Below, one piece after another: positions 21,765-31,904 of a stretch of DNA of 64,000 bases. Origin of the DNA: Muricea muricata (lineage: Eukaryota > Cnidaria > Anthozoa > Malacalcyonacea > Plexauridae); the NCBI GenBank assembly GCA_963855995.1, contig OY979723.1, positions 9,677,013-9,741,012 of the forward strand, in the 5' to 3' direction. The first letter of the stretch is position 1. Each line of letters opens with the position of its first letter. The position numbers were made by a program, and so were the translations under genes. A model generated the notes under the pieces. That model made no database searches and was not told where the DNA came from. It saw only the letters and a list, made by a program, of their open reading frames with translations.

Positions 21765-24700
21765 TTCTAGTATCAGTGGAGTGTCCGACGAAACGATAAG
21801 CGTCGAAGAAATTGTGTCGTACTTTAAAGAAAACAACGACCTTATCGGAAAACCAAAATTGTTCTTCATCCAAGTTTGTCGAGCTGGCGTCGAAGAAGAG
21901 AACACCAGAATTGATTACGTAAAAACCTTATGCCCACCAGATTCATCCGACATCCTGGTCGCATATTCAACAATCAATAACGAATTACCCTACAGGGATA
22001 GTTACAGTCGGTTATCGTTCATCCAAACTTTGCTGAACCAGATTAGCACGCATGCGTATAGCGAACACTTGATGGATATAATGATTATGGTGAATAAAAA
22101 GATAGCTGAGAACAAACTGGATGGTAACAGACAAATATTGCCGCAAGTTTCGACTTTGAAAACATGCGTGTATTTCAAGATGGCAAAGGTTGGTAATTGT
22201 ACTAAAAGTCGTGATGAAGAAGAGGAAATATTGTCAAAGGTGAATTGCTCATTGTTATAGGAAAAGCTGCAATAATGCTGTGTCTTTTTACTTGTAAAAA
22301 TAACTAAGTGTATCATTTAAGATCAGTTATTAAATCTTTTTAACATTTTTAACCTTTATAGTGCTAAAAATATCGAGCTCACTAATATACAAATAATGAA
22401 TGTTTATGAGTGCAATAGTAAGAATATTTTCATGAGGTGAAAGATGGAATGTTGTATTCAACGAGGCGATAGCCGAGTTGAATAGAACATTTCATCTTTC
22501 ACCGAATGAAAATATTCTTACTATTGCACGAATAAAAACATTCATTATTTGTTTTATATAATACCAAAATAGGCTATTGCTTTTCAAATAAAAACAATTT
22601 ATTAAAAGATCACCGTCCGAGAAATGTTTTGACGGATGGGATTTATTGAAAACAGAAAGAGTGCAATAGTAAAAAACGTATAGTACTTTTGCACTCTAGT
22701 ATTTTCCTATTGCACTCTTGGGAATAGAACTTTCTATTCGACATCACGTGAACAAAATCAACCAATTACACGATCTGAATTTAACAAGGTATTATATAAT
22801 TCCGAATATACAGAACATCTTTAGAATCAATATTTCTATCATTCAAACAAGACTTTACATTGAAGCAGTAAATCTTCGAGTTTATTTCAAAGTCATCTTT
22901 AAGCAGAATGAAATACAATATTTTACAACACACATACGTACACTATGAAACTCCAGTTATCCTGCTTGCTGAGTCATTCTTCTCTAAATCATAGTATCAT
23001 AATTATAGACATATTCATATCAATTTTATACATCTTGTTTGAGCACTATATATTGATTCTCAATGTATCCTCTATATTTGAAATTTGTTTTGTACTTTAT
23101 TTTTTAAATTTTCGGCTAGGTGGGTTTCTCAATTGAAGGACTTGTACTGTACCTTAAAGCCCATCGTTCAAAAGGCTATAACTGTGCCGTCTGTGCGCTT
23201 GAATCTTTCTAAATTCCCCCTAACTTAATTAACTGGAGCGTCAACAAAACTTAACCAATCCATCTAGTATGATTTCTGTTTTCTTAATTTTTCAGGCAAA
23301 TGAGATTCCACATGAAAGTAATAGTTGCAGTCCTGACGAAGAGCCGATTTCAGTTTCAATCAACACATCCAGTGTAGAAAGCGAACTTGAAGGTAAAGAT
23401 TTAAAGAGAACGTTTCCTGGATAATAAGGAGTGGGGTACTTCCTTTGAGCCTGGCTCTAGCCAGGGGCATCCAATCAATCGAGCCAGGGCACCTGAGAAA
23501 CGATCGAAAGGGGCCCATAAGTCAGTGACATCTCGCGAGATAGTTCGTCGCAAAGGTCTAATGTAGCTTTTAAACTATTATTTTCTGTGTAAATCCAGTA
23601 CTCGACCGTTCCAAGACATAATAATGTCCGAAAGTGTTTTACCACAAGGCCCATTTTTGACGACGAACGGAGAAAACGCGCAGAGGTCCTTAGGCCAGGG
23701 ACACCTTATCTTATTATGACGCCACTGTCACTGGAGATTTCTAAAGTTTATTACAGCAAATATGACATCGTTAAAGGTCGTATTTAAAACCTTAAACATT
23801 TGTTTGAGTGCGTACAAAATTTTTTTGTTGTAGGGCAGATAGGAAACGAATACGAAAAGGCTTTACAGGAATCAGTGCATCAAATCAACAATGGCTACGC
23901 TCTGGTCATACACAACAGATATTTCAGCAAACTTCCATCAAGAACAGGATCTGAAAAAGACCTTGAGGCAATAAAAATCTTCTGTAAGGAAGCAGGTCTC
24001 CATCTGGATATTATAGAAAATGCCAAAGTCAACGATATCCGCCGCCATTGTCGCAAACTCAAACGAGATAAAAGTGAATTTCAGAATTATGATGGTTTCG
24101 TTTGTTTTATACTTAGCCACGGAAATTGGTAATTATCTAGTACGGTGCTTTATATGGATGATGCACGGGTTATTGTTTATTTAGCCTCTGATTCTTAGGG
24201 AATTAGTACTAAAAACCAGGATTTTAAAAACATTTCTTTGTTAAAAAATAAAGGCTAATGTACATGCAAACGTTTCACATAGAAATTCATTCTCTTCCTC
24301 CTATTACATGGAAATGATCCTCTTTGGGTGTCAGCATCAATGAACGCCAGCAACCTCTTTGATATTTGACTACAACAATTGCTTGCTTAACTAGCTTCTT
24401 GTCCTGATCGATCTCTGTCTACCTCTTATTAACCATCAACTTCCTGCACCTTCACAAACTATGCTTGCTTGTGTTTGATCCACCTGACAATCTTTGTATT
24501 ACAAATATTTAACTCCTTCTCTAATTTCAGACCCAAATGACGTTTTAAAATGCCTAAAAGTTAGAGTTCTACTTGACCACAAAAAATGGTAGAAATTAAA
24601 ACTTTAAGGACTGCATGTAAATAGCAAAAGTTATACTAAACATCGTGAAAAGATGCACTAAGGACCATTTACCTTTTCGCTTGTACATTCTTTAGTTCTG

Positions 24701-25197
24701 GTATCTATGGAGTGTACGGCGAAACGATAAGCGTCGAAGAAATTGTATCCTATTTCAAAGAAAACGACGACCTTCTCGGAAAACCAAAATTGTTCTTCAT
24801 CCAAGCTTGTCGAGATGGCGTCGAAGACGATAACTCCGGAATTGATCACAAAAAAACCTTATGCCCACTAGATTCATCCGACATCCTGGTCGCATATTCA
24901 ACCGTCGATGGCGAATCAGCCCAGAGGCATATTCACAATGGATCATGGTTTATCCAAACTCTGTTCAAGCAGATTAGCACGCATGCGTATAACGAACACT
25001 TGATGGACATAATGATTTTGGTGAATAAAAAGATAGCTACAAGTGAGCTAGAGGGTAAAAGACAAATGCCACAGCAGCTTTCAACATTGACAAAATTTGT
25101 GTACTTCAAGATGGCAGAGGTTGGGAAGGTGCTGGAAGCGAAAAACTCTATATTAAGCAGAGAAGGCACATCTACAAGGATGGGACCAACGAGCTAG
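21765..25197 (+). CDS. Tandem-caspase gene, 5'-truncated: degenerate catalytic exon plus complete second caspase domain
   Basis: Exons 21765-22239 (catalytic, QVCRA type), 23296-23392 (linker), 23834-24128 (p20) and 24696-25197 (catalytic, stop). Phases match throughout: the first exon ends in phase 0 at ATATTGTCAAAG/GTGAAT and the linker begins in phase 0. The second domain is complete, with GYALVIHNRYF, the Arg loop SRTGSEKD, SHGN at the exon end, then KLFFIQACRD and QRHIHNGSWFIQ, ending RMGPTS. QACRG has become QACRD. The first domain lacks a working p20 exon, and no exon 1 of the MNP type is visible upstream. By comparison with the intact gene at 47930-53053 this is the 3' part of a double-caspase gene. 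It may be expressed as a fusion with upstream exons or be decaying. Confidence 0.7.
22240..23295. mobile_element. Intron with nested hairpin elements
   Basis: Linker-upstream intron of the truncated tandem-caspase gene. A hairpin at about 22388-22552 pairs AGTGCAATAGTAAGAATATT with AATATTCTTACTATTGCAC. A second GTGCAATAG-type hairpin lies at about 22660-22730. The rest aligns with the corresponding introns at 32161-32762, 47999-48593 and 50434-51003, which lack the hairpins. Confidence 0.65.
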
Positions 25198-25238
25198 ACT
25201 TGCACCAAATCTGCTTCTTGAATGGAATTTTGAATTAA

Positions 25239-25257
25239 GGAGGGCGGGCGGGCGGGC
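25239..25257 (+). other. Potential G-quadruplex in the 3' flank
   Basis: GGAGGGCGGGCGGGCGGGC: four GGG runs separated by single C, 42 bp after the stop codon and probably in the 3' UTR. Equivalent tracts follow the genes ending at 41266 (41316-41336) and 53053 (53095-53110), with different numbers of G runs. Confidence 0.5.
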
Positions 25258-25365
25258 GAACGAAAAAGCAGGAAACGGAGAGACAGACTTATTTCCTTGC
25301 AGCGCGACAATTTTACCTGTTGAATTTTCAAGTTTTATTACTGTAAAGAATAATAAGCAGACATA

Positions 25366-26330
25366 CAGTACTGTGCAGAAGTTTTAGGTCACCTATAAAA
25401 TTTTCATTTATTTGTAAAACGTAGCATATTACAACACAAAACTACAAAACAACGACATAGTTCATTGTTTTACAGTAGTAGAAAATTGTTCCACTCAACA
25501 ATTCCGTACAGAGAGGTCTGGCAGTGTAGTACTTGGTGCTACCACCATGAGCAGCAGTTACAGATGCACAACGCATCTTCATTGATATTTTCCAATAACT
25601 CAAAGATAGCCGCCTTTAGTTCTTCAAGGTCTTTGCATGGTTTTGCATCCAACCTTTTCTTTATTTCTTCCCAAAGATGTTCGATGGGTTTTAGGTCAGG
25701 ACTTTGTGATAGCCACATGGGCTGACTGATATTCCTTTTTTCGCAAACCAAGATTTGCATCCAGTCGGCCATTTACAATCTTGAGCGTTCCAACCCCACT
25801 ACTCCTCTGCTACTTGTCGTCTAGCAAAAGCTCTTCTTCCCGGAATCATTCAAAAAATCGATTCGTCAGAAAACAGCATCCTCCCCACTGTTCGTCTGTC
25901 CAATTTATTCAGCTCTTTACATCACTGCAATCTCTCCTTTTTGTGTGCATTTGTGCGAAGTGGCTTCTTCCTGGCAACACAGCCCTTCAACCCACTCTCT
26001 AGTAGTCTTCTTCTAATTACGCTGGAACACACAACTGTCCCTGTGCAGTCTGCAAATTCCCTCTTTAGTCCTTTAGATATTGCTTTTCTGTTAGATAGAG
26101 ACAGACGCTTTAAAAGACGGTGTTGGCGCTTTGATGTTACGTGAGGTCGACCAGTCCTAACTCTGTCCTTCACTGTGCCAGTTTCTTCCTTTTTCTTCGG
26201 TATTTCCTGACCAGCACACAGGCTAATTTTCTGTCTCCTGGCAATAGCACGTTGACGGTATCCTTCCTTTTCCAAAGTGACCACTTCAGCTCTTTCTTCC
26301 ACTGTCAAGTTCCTTTTCTTTGCCATCTTA
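25366..26330 (-). mobile_element. Tc1-family transposon remnant (internally deleted)
   Basis: The end CAGTACTGTGCAGAAGTTTT, preceded by TA, is a typical Tc1 terminus. On the minus strand 26326-25922 encodes the start MAKKRNLTVEERAEVVTLEK and a helix-turn-helix DNA-binding region. 25772-25539 encodes the transposase C-terminus with SPDLKPIEHLWEEIKKRL. Most of the catalytic DDE core between them is deleted, so it is non-autonomous. The other terminus was not found. The same insertion site (AATAAGCAGACATA) is shared with the copy at 53218, so these descend from one insertion. Confidence 0.88.
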
Positions 26331-26344
26331 AACCACTTTCACTT

Positions 26345-28290
26345 TGGGCAATTTGACTTCAACAATTTATGTCTAACAAATGCTAACTGTAGTTGTGGAA
26401 TACGTATACAATATGTATTGGAAGTGAAGTGTGCGTATACACTTTCTGAAGTAAGCAACAGCACATGGAGCGAAATAAATTGCAACAAATATGAAATTGA
26501 AGTTTTAGTTTCAGAGGCTGACGCTGAAGTGAAAAAACATACTCCGAATAATAATGCCATAAGGGGATATAGCTGGGAATTGCCTATTTTTGCTCTGAGA
26601 ATTGGATTCCGTGCACTGGGACTCATAGGGGGGAGGGGGGGGGGAAAGGGGGTAGAAAATAGGAACTAAATGGTTTAAGATTTGATTAAGAAAGCGACTA
26701 GGACTATAGAATTTAGTAAAAATTTCGGAGGGAAAGAGGAAATAAAAGATGGTTAGACTAACAACAGCCCAGCGAGTGTTTGTAGTAACATCTTGTACAT
26801 AAACAAAAAGCGAAGCGCAAGTGCAAATCGTTTTTACATTATAAGGGCAGTTTTACATACTTCAGCCAATCATCCATGCACAATAGATTAAATTAAATTT
26901 CCACAGCAACAAAGGCATGATATGATAGCGTGCAAGAGTGACTTCTAAAGGGGAAACCCTCCGATGATGGCAAGAATTCGACATAATAGACACCATTTCC
27001 CTTTTAGACAAACTTTTGAATTAGGCATGTTCATTAGCACAGCTGAAAAGAGCATCCTAAATTTAGTACAATTGTAAAATTTTGTTGCAAAACACTGTAA
27101 AATGTTGGAAATACAGTCCTGTGAAGTTTGCAAATTTTGTATACTTTTGTATTACGCGCGGAAAAGTGTAATCAGATTTCGAAATGTGAATGGCCCATTA
27201 GATATAAATTGAAATCTTCAGTAATTTGCATGCACGATCAGCTTATCGGCCAGAAACGTGACTAGAGATGAGCAAAAATAGACTATGTTGAAGGTCGAAA
27301 ACCGCAAGATAAAGGAATAATGTATAATACGAAGCCTCACTGGCATTCCCACTCTCATGAAATTGGATTGAAACCGAACCGTTTTTGCTTTATGAACCCT
27401 GAGCTGTTTAAGGATAAAGGTCAGCAAATTTTTAATTGGCCATTATGTGGGCATTTCTATATTAAATGACCTAGCGCTTCATGTCGAAAACCGCAAGTAT
27501 CGTAACATTTATCAACATTATTTCTGAGGTATGTATATCATTTTGTTCATTGTGTTGATATGCATGGGGTTATATCAACATAGGTCTTAGCCAATGAGAG
27601 TTACAATCAAAATTACTAGAATCAGCGGGGGTAGTATTCATACTGTTATTCATACCATTAAAGGGGGCGTTATGTGGAGGCAAGTTACCGAGCTAAGTGG
27701 GTTGATCTTTACCACGAAAATTTCCTGGACAGCAAAATGACATTGCCTCCAAACTAAACCAACTATTCATTGCAACTTCGTTTAATAGATAGATAGAATT
27801 TTATTTCAACAGGGTAGCAACGTGTAACAACACTAGTGGCCCTGAAAGTGAGCCATAATGCGAGTTTTAAAGACAAATGAGAATTCTAAAGAAATTAATT
27901 AATAACGCGGTTAACCAGTAAACTCGACTCCATGTAACAGCCCCCCCCCCCCCCCAAGTATAAATAGCAAGTATAGTTGCTCGACGATTTGTTAAGAACG
28001 GTTGACGCTATAGAGCAAGTGGCTTCCTATACTTATTCTGGCGCATGTAATTGAGTAAATACGCCTTCGCCTTTGTCAGGTTTCAGGATGGCATTATGAT
28101 TAAAGAGCTCCTTAATTGAGTAAATGTGTGCAGATGTTACATTTTGAATTTTGCCTCGTAACAATTGCATGTAATTTGTCGTATTTTGTTGAACGGCCTT
28201 TACAAAATTTGTAATTCACCCGATGAAAAATTTTGAGTCAATGTTATTTGATATCGGTTACAATATCAATTGTTGTTATATATTTATTAA
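26345..28290. repeat. Segmental-duplication flank of the intronless caspase, left copy
   Basis: Matches about 43078-44955 with small indels; the duplication continues through the intronless caspase to about 33,000 (43078-48870 in the other copy). Contains a G-rich run (26626-26646), a diverged foldback element (about 26990-27190), a C run (27943-27955) and an AATTATTCGCC-family word. No gene seen. Confidence 0.75.
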
Positions 28291-28294
28291 GATC

Positions 28295-29602
28295 TCATAA
28301 TTGTTTAGGTGTGACAGCTCTATTCATCGCTCGCTCTCGTTGATTAGGTGTAGAAGTTCTATTTATCCCTCGTCTTTGTTGATCAGATGGAGCTGTTGTA
28401 CGCACGATTTGCTGTCGTTCATTAGGTGTAGTAGTTCTATGCATCCCTCGCTGTCGTTGATCAAGTGAAATACTTCTAGTTAATGTTCTTGGCTCTCGAT
28501 GATCCGTTGTGGTAGTGGTAGTCATCCCTCGCACTTGTTGATCAAGTGTAGAAGTTCTATTCATCCTTCGCCCGTGTTGATCAGATGCACTAGTTGTATT
28601 CATACTTCGCTCTCGATGATCTGGTGTAGTAGAGCCATTCATTCCTCTTTCTCCTTGATTAGAACTGGAAGTTCTATTTATCCTTCGCCCTTGTTGATCA
28701 GATGCAGTTGTTGTACTCACGATTTGCTCTCGTTCATTGGGTGTAGTAGTCCTATGTATCCCTCGCCGTCGTTGATCAAGTGAAATACTTCTAGTTAATG
28801 TCCTTCGCTCTCGATGATCTGGTGTGGTAGTTATTCTACTCATCCCTGGCTCTCGTTCGCCAAAATACACTGGCTTTCTCAATGTGCTCTCAAAACACGA
28901 CATTTGCTTTCTGCCACGATGATCCAACCTTGCAACCCGTTTGTTAACAATACTAAGTAAATCCGTCAAATTCATGCCATGGTCACGTTCATTTAAAACT
29001 TCCATCAAAACAGTAATAAACCACGAGCCCTCTGTCACATCTCTGTACGATTCATATCCATCTACTGTCGAGTAAGCAACTAGTATATCTGCTTCAATAG
29101 GAATTCGAGCAGGAATGATTGGAGGATTATCAGCTTGCACCGTATCGACTCCTCTGTCAGAATTTCGGCCTCTGCAATTTTGCATGAAGAAAAGTTTTGG
29201 CTTATTTGCTAAAGAATCTATGCTCCTAAACTTGCTGATGACATTATTGACGGTAATGCTGTTACCATCAGTTCCATATATAACATCTCCCTCGTCTCCG
29301 TGGCTAGATATGAAAACAAGTAGAGCATCGTAGGATCTTAATGGTGTTTTGGAAAAGCTCTCGCAAACTTGTATCATTTCCTCCGCTGTCAGATCATCAC
29401 GATTATAGTAAGTGAAGCCAAAGCTTCTACAAAACGCCACAATTTTCCTTTTGTCACACTGCGCTCCTGGTCGGTTTGGAAGCCACAAATTTCTCATTCT
29501 GCTTCGAAATATGGTATTGGTTATGACCAACGCAATACCTTTACCAATTACAAATTGATCATTGTCGAATTCATCTCTCAATGACAACGACCGCGATGCC
29601 AT
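28295..29602 (-). CDS. Intronless caspase with 14-residue repeat tail (435 aa)
   Basis: Single open frame from ATG at 29602. There is no prodomain; the protease fold begins around residue 20 (GKGIALVITNTIF). The Arg loop is NRPGAQ, catalytic His101 is in SSHGD, Cys143 is in FFMQNCRG, and the pocket is SYRDVTEGSWFI. QNCRG instead of QACRG is unusual. From about residue 253 to the end the protein is a Thr/Arg/Ser/Gln-rich array of 13-14-residue repeats, with cores such as RRGINRTSTPNQ, DHRERRTLTRS and NERQQIVRTT. A higher-order period of about 107 residues is seen, since RTLTRSISLDQ occurs twice. The tail is probably disordered and basic. It is oriented against all neighbouring caspases and too divergent to be their retrocopy. 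A shorter duplicate is at 44960-45946. Confidence 0.88.
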   Translation of the reverse strand: MASRSLSLRDEFDNDQFVIGKGIALVITNTIFRSRMRNLWLPNRPGAQCDKRKIVAFCRSFGFTYYNRDDLTAEEMIQVCESFSKTPLRSYDALLVFISSHGDEGDVIYGTDGNSITVNNVISKFRSIDSLANKPKLFFMQNCRGRNSDRGVDTVQADNPPIIPARIPIEADILVAYSTVDGYESYRDVTEGSWFITVLMEVLNERDHGMNLTDLLSIVNKRVARLDHRGRKQMSCFESTLRKPVYFGEREPGMSRITTTPDHRERRTLTRSISLDQRRRGIHRTTTPNEREQIVSTTTASDQQGRRINRTSSSNQGERGMNGSTTPDHRERSMNTTSASDQHGRRMNRTSTLDQQVRGMTTTTTTDHREPRTLTRSISLDQRQRGMHRTTTPNERQQIVRTTAPSDQQRRGINRTSTPNQRERAMNRAVTPKQL

Positions 29603-30000
29603 GATTTAAGATGAAACGTAGGATTTAAATGTTTATTTTTGAAAGAATTTCTCCCCAACCGGGAACATTGTCGCTGCTCATGCACTCTATGCTCATAGTA
29701 TGTGTGGTATTTGTTGCGAAAAATATTTTTTGAAAAAAAGGTGCTTCCCAACAGTCTTTTGGCTCAAGATTCGCTAATATGACGACACTGTCACGCTAAT
29801 CATTCAAGAACACCACTCAAAAAGTCCGATTTAAAATGCTACTTTGTCACTGTTGATAAATATGATTGTTCCCATGAATGCACAAAGAATGTTATGCATT
29901 TAATTTTTTATGTAAAAATGAAAAAAAAAATGGCCACAGAGCAAAGTGGCGTAGTAGTTTTTATTCGTTCCTGTACGTTCCAATTCATGAGTATTATATA
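29603..30000. other. 5' flank of the intronless caspase
   Basis: No gene seen. Matches 45947-46230 with indels. It probably holds the minus-strand promoter, but no TATA box in convincing position was recognised. Confidence 0.4.
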
Positions 30001-30005
30001 AACGA

Positions 30006-30240
30006 CTGGGGTCGGTTATATAAAAGGCTTTTAGCTTAAACGGTGGATAAGCAAAAATTTAAAAGCGTTTCTACTCATCTTGTAAATAATTGAAGTTAAA
30101 TTTCATCGACTAAATATGTAGTTCTATGCGTAGTTGTTATGGTCCGACCGAAAAGTTTGCTTTCAGTCAATAGTTCATAGGCTTGCTTGATATTTTCGAC
30201 TTATTCAGCGTTTAAGCTAATCGCCTTTTATACAACGTTT
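30006..30240. mobile_element. Palindromic MITE, TTTAGCTTAAACGGTGGATA family, copy 1
   Basis: GGCTTTTAGCTTAAACGGTG at the left and the inverse CGTTTAAGCTAATCGCC at the right. Family members are at about 39053-39290 and 63657-63900. Absent from the paralogous stretch after 46200, so inserted after that duplication. Non-coding. Confidence 0.75.
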
Positions 30241-30257
30241 GCATGGTGAATACAATA

Positions 30258-30555
30258 TACTTGTTAAGCTTTGTGGAAACACCACGTAAATTTATTATTG
30301 CAGAGCTTTCGATCCGTAAGCTCGGATCTTCGTCAGTGCTATAATAATATTATTATCATAATATTATAATAATGATAATGAAAAAAAAATGGCCACAGAG
30401 CAAAGTGGCGTAGTTTTTATTCGTTCCTGTTTTTGATTTTTCATTTATTATTATAATGATATTATTATAGCACTGACGAAGATCCGAGCTTACGGATCGA
30501 AAGCTCTGCAATAATAAATTTATGTGGTGTTTCCACAAAGCTTAACAAGTATAAA
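30258..30555. mobile_element. ~300-bp long-arm palindrome (foldback)
   Basis: Arms of roughly 120 bp are nearly perfect: TACTTGTTAAGCTTTGTGGA mirrors TCCACAAAGCTTAACAAGTA, and GATCCGTAAGCTCGGATCTT mirrors AAGATCCGAGCTTACGGATC, around an AT-rich core. The core includes GGCCACAGAGCAAAGTGGCG, also present at about 29931-29952. Missing from the duplicate segment near 46.3 kb. Confidence 0.8.
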
Positions 30556-30712
30556 GAGAATTCTATGTTCTTTAGAAAACTTTGCGAGAGACAGAGTGTT
30601 TGAGAAGGTACTAAAGCCACCAGCTAGGGGCATCTGCGCGAAAATGAAACAGTGATTTTCATTGGCTTATTTGAATTACGTTTGACCAATCAACAATAAG
30701 AATACTTTGCTA

Positions 30713-30953
30713 CTCCGCCTGCGTAAGCGTGGCCGTATAGGGAAGTCTTAAAATGCCCGAGTCTGTTGTCGACGATGTCACAAACAGGCTCTGTGATAAA
30801 TTTATACATTTAATGATATCTAGACACTTTCTATTGACATTTGTGGATAATAGGGACATTAATTGCCTCGTTATAACTTGTTTTTTTCCTGAGCAGTACG
30901 AGACAATCATGTGTTGGCCGCGGCAGGAGTGAACGCCTTAGCTAGGCGTCTTG
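30713..30953. mobile_element. Element with ACTCCGCCTGCGTA / CCTTAGCTAGGCGTCTTG ends
   Basis: The ends match those of the insertion at 55152-58656 (ACTCCGCCTGCCGTAGGCG and GAACGCCTTAGCAGGCGTCT), so this is a short member of the same family. A duplicate is at about 46548-46785. An open frame of 60 codons (30753-30932, MPESVVDDVT start) is kept as 59 codons in the duplicate (46589-46765) despite a 3-nt difference. Whether it is translated is unknown. Confidence 0.55.
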
Positions 30954-31027
30954 TTCTATGCAGAAAACCTTTGCCACCCAATTGCGAAAGAGCTTCCGAG
31001 GAGTTGATACATAGCAAGACCCATATT

Positions 31028-31563
31028 CAGTGTTCAGCAAAGTACTCAAAATTTTTACTTAATGTAAAAGTGAAAAGTAATACCTCAATTTTTACTTAAG
31101 TAGAAGTAAAAGTACTGTCTGAAAATTTTACTTAAATAAAAGTAAAAATATTGCCTGAAAATTTTACTTAAGTAAAAGTAAAAGTATTGCCTGAAAATTT
31201 TACTTAAGCGAAAGAAAAGTATCAGAAAAATATACTTAAGTAAAAGTACTACAGAAATAGAATATGAATTCGCAAACCATTTCACTTGACAAATATAAAT
31301 TGCTAATAGAAAGGTTAAAGCAGTGATAGAGCACTCAGATATGAGCCAAACACATTCAAACCAGACCGCTCACTGCTAACTCCGCTAAATACTTTTTTAC
31401 TTTGCCAAAATATAACAAAAGTAACGAAGTGAAAAAGTAAATGTTTACCAAAAATCGTACTTCGTTACAAGTAAAAAATACTTCATAAAAAAATACTTCT
31501 TTTCAAGTAAATACTGATTTTTTTAATTAAGTAAAGAAACGAAGTAAATTTACTTCGTTACTG
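31028..31563. mobile_element. 536-bp hAT-type element with TTTTACTTAAGTAAAAGTAA repeats
   Basis: Starts CAGTGTTCAGCAAAGTACTC and ends TTACTTCGTTACTG, flanked by a perfect 8-bp duplication CCCATATT (31020-31027 and 31564-31571). The interior has four to five ~37-bp repeats of TTTTACTTAAGTAAAAGTAA type. Duplicated at 46861-47407, where the right flank reads CCCATGTT. Non-autonomous, no transposase. Confidence 0.88.
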
Positions 31564-31611
31564 CCCATATTCAAAAGCTAACGTCGACCTTAGCCTATCT
31601 ATATTCACCAA

Positions 31612-31803
31612 ATGCCTGGTCTTTCCGACCGTGAAAGATATATTTCTGTGCCGTGTCGAACTAATGTTGCACACTCCATAGTTCTTTTACTGTTTTTGAC
31701 ACATTCTGACAGAGCAAACTATGCTCCAGACTCTCCAGTTGCCGCTTACCCGAATATTCTGTGTGTTCTATTTTGCCTCTGTTTATATTGCACCCTGAGG
31801 TAG
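31612..31803 (+). CDS. Small conserved open frame, function unknown (63 aa)
   Basis: Starts MPGLSDRERYISVPCR and has a hydrophobic, Cys-containing C-terminal half. The duplicate at 47452-47643 has the same length with one amino-acid change and one silent change seen. The whole segment is highly similar, so conservation is weak evidence for coding. It lies about 290 bp upstream of a caspase ATG and could be an upstream ORF or noise. Confidence 0.2.
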   Translation: MPGLSDRERYISVPCRTNVAHSIVLLLFLTHSDRANYAPDSPVAAYPNILCVLFCLCLYCTLR

Positions 31804-31904
31804 AGAAGGAAAAACGGGTCGGATATGAGTATTTATAAGTCTCTTATAAGTATTCTTAAGTCTCTTAAGGCTTCTTAGAAACGATGAATTTCAATATTGT
31901 TGTT

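Larger units (their letters stand above)
14855..22210. repeat. 7.4-kb tandem segmental duplication, right copy
   Basis: Right partner of 7466-14853, 7356 bp long after loss of one 32-bp repeat unit. It starts inside intron 1 of the CXC-caspase, so exon 1 and its promoter are not included. It ends where the left copy is truncated; here the catalytic exon continues to its normal donor. Near-identity implies a very recent event, gene conversion, or an assembly duplicate. Confidence 0.95.

Noticed and set aside
26277-26669. 130-codon plus-strand open frame
   Set aside because: Antisense to the Tc1 transposase N-terminus and then runs into flank sequence and a G run; not a gene.
28499-28783. Plus-strand open frame rich in Ser/Ile/His repeats
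   Set aside because: Antisense shadow of the repeat tail of the minus-strand caspase; periodicity comes from the coding repeats on the other strand.
28295-29602. Processed retrocopy of an array caspase
   Set aside because: The protein differs strongly from all introned caspases here (QNCRG, different p20, repeat tail), with no poly(A) tract or target duplication at the ends.
31028-31285. Minus-strand open frame with KIFRQYFYFYLS repeats
   Set aside because: Translation of the TTTTACTTAAGTAAAAGTAA repeats inside the hAT-type element; no coding significance.
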